Source: an uncultured Erysipelotrichaceae bacterium (GTDB lineage Bacteria; Bacillota_I; Bacilli_A; Erysipelotrichales; Erysipelotrichaceae). From it: 18,651 bases of DNA. Location: positions 1 through 18,651 of the forward strand of contig CAKUTY010000015.1 in NCBI GenBank assembly GCA_934692455.1, written 5' to 3'. Made by a program: the position numbers and the translations under genes. The notes under the pieces are model-generated. The model made no database searches. It saw only the letters and a program-made list of their open reading frames with translations, and was not told the origin of the DNA. This document shows, one piece after another, positions 13,373 to 18,651 of the stretch (positions within the stretch are counted from its first letter, which is position 1; the number at the start of each line of letters is the position of its first letter).

Positions 13373-13845
13373 TAAAGACTAACGCCATGCGTTTGTTGGA
13401 TAAGGCAAAGATTTCTTATGAATTGTTAACTTATGATATTCCTAATGAATCTTTTTCTGGTGAAAAAGTAAGTGAATACTTAGGACAGGATCCTAAGACT
13501 TGTTATAAGACTTTGGCTGCTAAGCATGATCATGATCTTTTTATATTAGTTATTCCAGTAGATCAACAAATTGATTTAAAGAAGGCTGCTAAAGAGATTG
13601 GCGTTAAGAGTTTAGAGATGGTTCATGTCAAGGATCTTCTTAAGGAAGTAGGTTATGAAAGAGGTAGTGTCTCTCCTATTGGTGTTAAGAAGAATAAGGG
13701 TATTTTCTTTGATAAGGAAGCGCTTAATCATGAATTTATTGAAATATCAGGTGGTGCCTTTGGGACTAGCTTGAAGGTTGATAGAGCTATTATCTTAGAT
13801 TTCTTAAAAGCTCAAGTGAAGGATTTGTGTGCTAATGAAATATGA
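13369..13845 (+). CDS. ybaK: Cys-tRNA(Pro)/Cys-tRNA(Cys) deacylase YbaK
   Basis: The 158-residue protein matches the YbaK/EbsC family, which removes cysteine mischarged on tRNA(Pro). Visible features are MIKTNAMRLLDKAKISYEL at the start, YKTLAAK with the conserved catalytic Lys (K47), GYERGSVSPIG (95-105) and a late ISGGAFGTSLKVD. The length is normal for the family. Four-base overlap with the upstream pseudouridine synthase gene and overlap with ispD place it in one translation-coupled transcript. Confidence 0.9.
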   Translation: MIKTNAMRLLDKAKISYELLTYDIPNESFSGEKVSEYLGQDPKTCYKTLAAKHDHDLFILVIPVDQQIDLKKAAKEIGVKSLEMVHVKDLLKEVGYERGSVSPIGVKKNKGIFFDKEALNHEFIEISGGAFGTSLKVDRAIILDFLKAQVKDLCANEI

Positions 13846-14455
13846 TGCGATAGTTGTAGCTGGTGGCGTTGGTAAAAGAGCTGATTTGGGTTTTAATAAG
13901 GTCTTATATCGAACAAGAGATGGTAAGACTGTTTTAAATCATTCTTGTTTAAATTTTATTAATGATGATGATTGCCAAAAACTCATTGTGGTATGTAACT
14001 TTGAACTTGATTTTAAGTGCGACAAGTTAGTAGTTGTTCCTGGTGGTAAGGAAAGATATGAGTCGGTTCTTAATGGTTTAAATGAGGTAACAAGTGATTA
14101 TGTCTTGATTCATGATGGGGCAAGACCTTTCTTGGATGTTGATGATTTAGAGAACTTAAAGGTAAATGTATCAGAATATTCTTGTGCTTTATTGGCTAAG
14201 AAGGCTGTGGATACTATCAAGTATGTAAATGATGGTTTTATTGATAAGACTATTGATCGTGAGCATATATATTATGCCCTAACGCCTCAAGGCTTTAAAT
14301 CGGAATTGATTAAGGATGCTTATAAAAGCGTTGATTTAATTGGTATCACTGACGATACTTCTATTGTGGAGAAATGTGGTTATAAAGTTAAGGTTGTTGA
14401 GTGTAAGTCTGATAATAGGAAGTTAACTTTAAAAGAAGATTTTAATAATTTATGA
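13835..14455 (+). CDS. ispD: 2-C-methyl-D-erythritol 4-phosphate cytidylyltransferase
   Basis: IspD makes CDP-methylerythritol from MEP and CTP in the MEP isoprenoid pathway. The 206-residue protein keeps the key pattern: MKYDAIVVAGGVGKR with R15, K22 in NKVL, GGKERYESVLNGL, IHDGARPFL (92-100), YALTPQGFK, TDDTSIVE, and a late DNRKLTL. It is somewhat shorter than the usual 225-235 residues and the KQY motif after the glycine loop reads NKVL. ATG at 13835 is preferred; an in-frame GTG at 13829 is better spaced from AAGGA (13819-13823) and remains possible. It overlaps ybaK at its start and rnmV at its end. Confidence 0.88.
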   Translation: MKYDAIVVAGGVGKRADLGFNKVLYRTRDGKTVLNHSCLNFINDDDCQKLIVVCNFELDFKCDKLVVVPGGKERYESVLNGLNEVTSDYVLIHDGARPFLDVDDLENLKVNVSEYSCALLAKKAVDTIKYVNDGFIDKTIDREHIYYALTPQGFKSELIKDAYKSVDLIGITDDTSIVEKCGYKVKVVECKSDNRKLTLKEDFNNL

Positions 14456-14973
14456 TTAGAGAAGTAATTGTAGTTGAGGGTAAAAATGATACCAAAAATC
14501 TTCAAAGGTATTTTGAGGTAGATACTATTGAGACCCATGGTTTGGGCTTAAGTAGGGAAACTTTAGAATATATTGATGAGGTTAATGATAGAAGAGGTGT
14601 GATTCTTTTCTTGGATCCTGATTCAGCTGGTGAGAAGATTAGAAAGAGAATCAATGATTATATACCTGGTCTTAAGAATGCTTTTGTGTTGAAAGAAGAC
14701 GCACGTACTAAGAAGAAGGTTGGTGTTGAGCATGCATCTTACGAGGTTTTAAAAGAGGCTTTAGATCATGTGGTTAGTTATGATGAATTTCATCATACAA
14801 TTAGTGTAGAAGATATGTATGAGTTAAAGCTTATGGGAAGTGATGATAGTTCTTATAGGCGTGATGTAGTTTCAAGAGAGTTTCATATAGGTAAGTGCAA
14901 TGGCAAGACGATGCTTAAAAGGCTTAATATGTTAGGGATAAGTAGGGAAGAGTTGGATGATATCGAATATTAA
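14452..14973 (+). CDS. rnmV: Ribonuclease M5 (5S rRNA maturation)
   Basis: The 173-residue TOPRIM protein has VVEGKNDT with catalytic E9 and LFLDPDSAGEKIRKRI with D55 and D57, followed by KKKVGVEHA, all typical of RNase M5, which trims precursor 5S rRNA. The gene immediately precedes rsmA, as in most Firmicutes. It overlaps ispD by four bases and rsmA by 17. Confidence 0.93.
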   Translation: MIREVIVVEGKNDTKNLQRYFEVDTIETHGLGLSRETLEYIDEVNDRRGVILFLDPDSAGEKIRKRINDYIPGLKNAFVLKEDARTKKKVGVEHASYEVLKEALDHVVSYDEFHHTISVEDMYELKLMGSDDSSYRRDVVSREFHIGKCNGKTMLKRLNMLGISREELDDIEY

Positions 14974-15772
14974 TTATGTAAAGAAGACATTGGGTGATTT
15001 GAAGGCTAAGAAGAAGTTTGGCCAGAATTTTTTGATTGATTCTAATATTGTCGATAATATTGCCAAGAATGCTTGTGATATTAATTGTAAGACGATTGAG
15101 ATTGGTCCAGGTCTTGGTGCACTAAGTGAGATGTTACTTAAGTATTCGAAGTGTGTTGATGCTTATGAGATTGATAAGGATATGTATACTATCTTGAAAC
15201 AGTCAATTGATGATTCAAAATTTAATGTTTATCTAGAAGATTTCTTGGATACTGATTTGACTAAGTATGAGGGTGAGACTATTAGGGTTTGTTCAAACTT
15301 ACCTTATTATGTGACAACACCGATTCTTTTTAAGTTGTTCAATAGTAATTTGGATATTTCTAAGATTACAGTAATGGTTCAAAAGGAAGTGGGGGATCGT
15401 TTTAAGGCTAGAGTTGGTAGTGAAGACTATAATGCGTTAAGTATTATTGTTCAGTATCTTTATGATGTGAAGCAGGAAATGAATGTTTCTAAGGCTGTCT
15501 TTTATCCAAGTCCTAAGGTTGATAGCGTGGTTATTTCTTTTACTCCTAAGTTTAAAAGAAATTTTGAGTATGAGAAGGGCTTGTTTGAGTTTATAGAGAA
15601 TTGTTTCAAGAATAGAAGAAAGACTTTGAATAATAATCTTAAGCAATTTCTTGACGTTGATACCATTGGCAGAATTTATTCAACTTTGAATTTAAAAGAG
15701 AGTGTAAGGGCGCAAGAATTGGATTTGGATACTTTTATTAGAATGTATGAGGTGAGTGTTAATGAAGATTAA
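14957..15772 (+). CDS. rsmA: 16S rRNA (adenine1518/1519-N6)-dimethyltransferase
   Basis: The 271-residue KsgA/RsmA protein has KKFGQNFLID (19-28), SAM-binding EIGPGLGALSE (48-58), an acidic residue in YEIDKD (70-75), motif IV NLPYYVTTPI (114-123) and YPSPKVDSVV. It dimethylates two adjacent adenines near the 3' end of 16S rRNA; its loss classically gives kasugamycin resistance. The ATG at 14957 lies inside rnmV, after AGGGAAGAG, and gives the expected short N-terminal helix. Confidence 0.95.
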   Translation: MISNINYVKKTLGDLKAKKKFGQNFLIDSNIVDNIAKNACDINCKTIEIGPGLGALSEMLLKYSKCVDAYEIDKDMYTILKQSIDDSKFNVYLEDFLDTDLTKYEGETIRVCSNLPYYVTTPILFKLFNSNLDISKITVMVQKEVGDRFKARVGSEDYNALSIIVQYLYDVKQEMNVSKAVFYPSPKVDSVVISFTPKFKRNFEYEKGLFEFIENCFKNRRKTLNNNLKQFLDVDTIGRIYSTLNLKESVRAQELDLDTFIRMYEVSVNED

Positions 15773-16601
15773 GGCTTATGCGAAGATTAATTTGGCTTTG
15801 GATGTCTTTGGCGTTAGGGATGATGGCTATCATGAGTTAAGAATGATTATGGTACCGCTTGATTTCTTTGATGATATGGATATCAGTTATAGTGAAAAGA
15901 TGGAGTACGTTTCTAATCGTCCTTATATTTTCTTTGATGAGAATAATACGATTGTTAAGGCTTTTAATATTATGAAAGAGGAGTTTGGAATTAAGGAGAA
16001 TTTTAAGGTTGTCTTAAATAAGATGATTCCAACTCAGGCTGGTTTGGCTGGTGGTTCTACTGATGGTGCTGCCATTATTAAGTTTTTGAATGTTAAATAT
16101 AACTTACAGTTGTCTGATGAGAAGATTAAGGAATTGTGTCTTAAGATTGGTGCTGATGTTTTGTTTAACTATTATAGTAAGCCTGCTTTGGTAGAAGGAC
16201 TAGGTGATAAGTTAACTTTTATTGATATTAAGGATGATTATCATGTGTTACTAGTAAAGCCTAAACGTGGTGTTTCAACTAAGGAGTGTTATAAGAAGCT
16301 AGATATGGATACTTGTGTGCATCCTGATGTTGATTTGATTTTGGATAAGCTTAAAAATGGTGAGGATATTAAGCCTTATCTTAAGAATAGTTTGGAGGCT
16401 CCTGCGATTGAGCTTTGTAAGGGTATTGCCAAGGCAAAGCGCGATTTAGAGTATGCTGGTGCTGATTTTACAATGGTTACAGGTAGTGGTTCTACTGTTT
16501 ATACAATCGATAGAGATTTGTTTAAGATTAATCAGCTTAGAAAAAAGATGATGAATAGAGGATATTTTGTCAGAACTTGTCAAATATTAAAGTCTAAATA
16601 G
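15762..16601 (+). CDS. ispE: 4-diphosphocytidyl-2-C-methyl-D-erythritol kinase
   Basis: IspE phosphorylates CDP-methylerythritol, the step after IspD. The 279-residue GHMP kinase has AYAKINLALDV with K8, GYHEL, the ATP-binding loop PTQAGLAGGSTDGAA (90-104) and the catalytic Asp in IGADVLF (D132), where the usual sequence is GADVPF. The C-terminal TGSGSTVY matches the GHMP motif. ATG at 15762 is chosen over an in-frame GTG at 15756 because KIKAYAKINL is the conserved start. It overlaps rsmA by 11 bases, putting two consecutive MEP-pathway enzymes in one operon. Confidence 0.92.
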   Translation: MKIKAYAKINLALDVFGVRDDGYHELRMIMVPLDFFDDMDISYSEKMEYVSNRPYIFFDENNTIVKAFNIMKEEFGIKENFKVVLNKMIPTQAGLAGGSTDGAAIIKFLNVKYNLQLSDEKIKELCLKIGADVLFNYYSKPALVEGLGDKLTFIDIKDDYHVLLVKPKRGVSTKECYKKLDMDTCVHPDVDLILDKLKNGEDIKPYLKNSLEAPAIELCKGIAKAKRDLEYAGADFTMVTGSGSTVYTIDRDLFKINQLRKKMMNRGYFVRTCQILKSK

Positions 16602-16611
16602 GCAATTAAAT

Positions 16612-16619
16612 GCTAGAAT
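16612..16619 (+). promoter_or_regulatory. Extended -10 promoter before the GlmU-like gene
   Basis: TGCTAGAAT provides TGn plus TAGAAT (16614-16619), ending about 16 bases before the ATG at 16636. The predicted leader would be only some ten bases and has no Shine-Dalgarno sequence. It suggests that the GlmU-like gene and prs are transcribed separately from the upstream operon. Confidence 0.4.
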
Positions 16620-16635
16620 AGAACTAGATATACCC

Positions 16636-17730
16636 ATGAATAGTGCTGTTTTATTTTTAGATGGTCAAAAAGAATTAGAGTTAGCGACTCTAATGGTTAA
16701 TGATAAGATGTTAATCGATTATACAATCGATGTTTTAAGGCGTCTTGATTTGGATTCAATCTTTTTGATTGGTGGTGAAAATGTACATATTGATGGTGTA
16801 GTTAATAGAAGTTCAGTTGAAGAAATTGTTGGTGATTTAAGTGGTAAGGATGGTAAGTGTTTACTATTGTCACCTTTTTATCCTTTGATTGAGAAGGAAG
16901 ATTTTTTAAGTTTAATAAAACAGGAAAATAGCGTTTTTTATAATGAAGAGCTAGTTCCTGTTTTTTGTTTAAATAATAAGGATATTGAAGCTTTTGAAAC
17001 TTTGGAATATAAGGCGGTTACTATAACAAGTGAGAATAGTAAACGTTTTGAAAGTATTAAGGATATTCCTTTTGTTTGGAAGACTATTAAAAATAGAATT
17101 ATTAATAAGCATATGAATAATGGTGTCAATATCGAGGAACCAGATAATGTTTCTATTGGGATTGATGTAAAGATTGATAAGGATACAATTATTGGTCCTT
17201 ATGTATCTATAAGTGGTAAGTCTAGTATTGGCAAGAATAATAGGATTGATAAGGGTAGTACTATTAAGGATTCTAAGCTTGGTGATAATAATGAGATTGA
17301 TGATTCTAAGCTTTATGATAGTGCAATAGGTAATAATTGTATTATTGGTCCTAATAGTTTGGTTGACTCTAAGTGTTTTATTGGGGATAATACTAGGGTT
17401 GCAAGTTTTGTGAAGCTTTCAAATTGTAGACTTGCGAATGATTGTGTTGTTGATCATTTGTCTTGTTTGTCGAATACAACTTTGAGGAATAATGTTAGGG
17501 TTGGTGCTAGTGTCACTACCGCTAATAATAAGCTGACTATGGTTGGTTCTTATGGTGAGATCGGTAACAATGTTAACTTGATTTCACCTTTATATGTAGG
17601 TTCTTATGCCTTTGTTGCGGCTGGATCTACTATAGATAAGAATGTTGAGAATGGAGACTTGGCGATAGCTCGTCTTTATCAACAAAATAAAAAAGGATAT
17701 GGATATAAGTATACTAAGGAGGGGCAGTAA
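16636..17730 (+). CDS. GlmU-like protein with degenerate uridyltransferase domain and left-handed beta-helix
   Basis: The gene sits where Firmicutes carry glmU, directly before prs. It encodes 364 residues rather than about 455. The C-terminal half (about 170-350) is a run of hexapeptide repeats, introduced by NKHMNNGVNIEEPDN, the usual GlmU linker, and ending AAGSTIDKNVENGDLAIAR. A GlmU-type His is kept (H274 in DHLSCL), but the NYDG acetyltransferase motif is replaced by TANNKLTM. In the N-terminal domain the LAAGxGTRM nucleotide loop is missing (AVLFLDGQKELELA) and the GD of the metal site reads SPFYPL. It is probably not a normal bifunctional enzyme; a structural or otherwise repurposed paralogue is likely. 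Confidence 0.7.
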   Translation: MNSAVLFLDGQKELELATLMVNDKMLIDYTIDVLRRLDLDSIFLIGGENVHIDGVVNRSSVEEIVGDLSGKDGKCLLLSPFYPLIEKEDFLSLIKQENSVFYNEELVPVFCLNNKDIEAFETLEYKAVTITSENSKRFESIKDIPFVWKTIKNRIINKHMNNGVNIEEPDNVSIGIDVKIDKDTIIGPYVSISGKSSIGKNNRIDKGSTIKDSKLGDNNEIDDSKLYDSAIGNNCIIGPNSLVDSKCFIGDNTRVASFVKLSNCRLANDCVVDHLSCLSNTTLRNNVRVGASVTTANNKLTMVGSYGEIGNNVNLISPLYVGSYAFVAAGSTIDKNVENGDLAIARLYQQNKKGYGYKYTKEGQ

Positions 17731-17740
17731 GTAATTTAGT

Positions 17741-18651
17741 ATGAACGAAGATATCAAAGTTTTTTCTTTATCTGGTAACCAAGATTTAGCAAATGAGATT
17801 TGTTCTCATTTAGGTATTGAACCTGGTAAGATTTCAGTTAATCATTTCGCAGATGGCGAAACATTAGTTGAATTCGGTGAGAGCGTTCGTGGTAAGCAAG
17901 TTTATTTTGTACAAAGTACATATAAGCCAGTTAACGAACGTATTATGGAACTTCTTGTGGCAATTGATGCGGCTAAGCGTGCAAGTGCTAGTGAGATTCA
18001 ATGTATTATTCCTTATTATGGATATGCAAGACAAGATCGTAAGGCAAAACCAAGACAACCTATTACAGCAAGACTTGTAGCTGATTTATTAGAAGCAGCT
18101 GGAGCTAATAGAGTTATTACAATTGATTTACACGCATCTCAAATTCAAGGTTTCTTCTCATTCCCAGCAGATGATTTAACAAGTATTCCTATGATGGGTC
18201 GTTATTTCTTAAATAAGGGTTTAGATATGGAAAATGTTGTTGTTGTTTCTCCTGACCATGGTGGTGCAACAAGAGCTAGAAACTTAGCAAATATCTTAGA
18301 TACTAGTATTGCGATTGTTGATAAAAGACGTCCAAGACCTAACGTTTGTGAAGCGCAAAGCGTTATCGGTGATGTTGATGGCAAGGACTGTATCGTTGTA
18401 GATGATATTTGTGATACTGCAGGTTCTTTAGTTGCTGCTTGTGATATCTTAAAGAGATTTGGTGCTAAGGATATTTATGTTTGTCTAGCACATGGTGTTT
18501 TCTCAGGTCCAGCTATTGAAAGACTTGGAAATTCTTGTATCAAGGAAGTTGTTTGTACAAATTCTATTCCTCTTGATGAAGAAAAGAAGGCTCAAACTAC
18601 TAAGATTAAGCAATTAAGTATTGGTTTGATGTTATCTAAGTTAATCTTAGC
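17741..18651 (+). CDS. prs: Ribose-phosphate pyrophosphokinase (PRPP synthetase), 3' end missing
   Basis: From the ATG at 17741 an open frame runs off the window after 303 codons; the full protein should be about 315-320 residues. Diagnostic segments are FSLSGNQDLANEI, the flexible-loop and ATP-site block IPYYGYARQDRKAKPRQPI, the SPDHGGATRA stretch, and the PRPP-binding loop VVDDICDTAGSL. It makes PRPP from ribose 5-phosphate and ATP for nucleotide, His and Trp synthesis. An AAGGAGGGG at about 17716-17724 is 16 bases from the ATG, longer than usual. Its position after a glmU-like gene is the classic Firmicutes order. Confidence 0.95.
   Translation, partial: MNEDIKVFSLSGNQDLANEICSHLGIEPGKISVNHFADGETLVEFGESVRGKQVYFVQSTYKPVNERIMELLVAIDAAKRASASEIQCIIPYYGYARQDRKAKPRQPITARLVADLLEAAGANRVITIDLHASQIQGFFSFPADDLTSIPMMGRYFLNKGLDMENVVVVSPDHGGATRARNLANILDTSIAIVDKRRPRPNVCEAQSVIGDVDGKDCIVVDDICDTAGSLVAACDILKRFGAKDIYVCLAHGVFSGPAIERLGNSCIKEVVCTNSIPLDEEKKAQTTKIKQLSIGLMLSKLIL

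Noticed and set aside
17868..18080. 70-codon + strand ORF in another frame within prs
   Set aside because: Fully inside a highly conserved prs coding sequence; no start signal or family resemblance.
1..18651. CRISPR arrays, tRNA/rRNA genes, insertion sequences, integrases
   Set aside because: No regularly spaced repeats, no recognisable tRNA cloverleaf or rRNA segment, and no transposase or integrase motifs were found on reading both strands.

Overview
The window is an AT-rich, densely packed stretch of a low-GC Gram-positive chromosome. Nearly all genes lie on the + strand. The run rluA-type / ybaK / ispD / rnmV / rsmA / ispE / glmU-like / prs is Firmicutes housekeeping synteny (rnmV-rsmA-ispE-glmU-prs). 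Very low GC, many AGA codons, an MEP isoprenoid pathway and this gene order suggest an Erysipelotrichia-like gut or oral bacterium. That placement is inference; no rRNA or other marker gene is present.

Layout. (1) 1-134, minus strand: 5' end of a type I (cytoplasmic) L-asparaginase gene. (2) About 150-4140: a small accessory or defence island. It holds a 13-codon ORF behind a duplicated upstream element, a RelB/DinJ-type antitoxin with no visible toxin, an acidic ArdA-like antirestriction gene whose stop overlaps the start of a Bsp6I-like type II restriction endonuclease gene, a C5-cytosine methyltransferase, and a lone AAA ATPase of abortive-infection type. Between the endonuclease and methyltransferase genes lies a GC-rich perfect inverted repeat carrying two GCNGC sequences, the site of the Bsp6I family. 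It covers the -35 region of a promoter whose predicted start falls on the methyltransferase ATG. (3) 4183-7173: a three-gene operon matching the B. subtilis ydjI/ydjG/ydjH membrane-stress module (SPFH protein with zinc ribbon; double zinc-ribbon membrane protein; TPM-domain protein), with no pspA beside it. (4) 7214-10624: a signalling unit of overlapping genes: a multi-pass membrane protein with a degenerate kinase-like C-terminus, a sensor histidine kinase and a NarL/LuxR-type response regulator. (5) 10692-12454: a signal-peptide-less UshA-type 5'-nucleotidase family protein overlapping a small putative lipoprotein gene. (6) 12473-18651: a housekeeping run for RNA modification, tRNA editing, isoprenoid synthesis, 5S rRNA maturation and 16S rRNA dimethylation. 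It is followed by a GlmU-like protein with eroded catalytic motifs and by prs, which is cut by the window end.

The most unusual part is the island. An antirestriction gene is translationally coupled to a restriction endonuclease, and the methyltransferase promoter is embedded in what look like its own target sites. This suggests a self-tuned restriction-modification unit, which is inference from sequence only. Secondary points of interest are the diverged GlmU-like protein at the canonical glmU position, the signalling unit with a kinase-dead membrane partner, and the PspA-less ydjIGH module. No tRNA, rRNA, CRISPR array, insertion sequence or attachment site was recognised.
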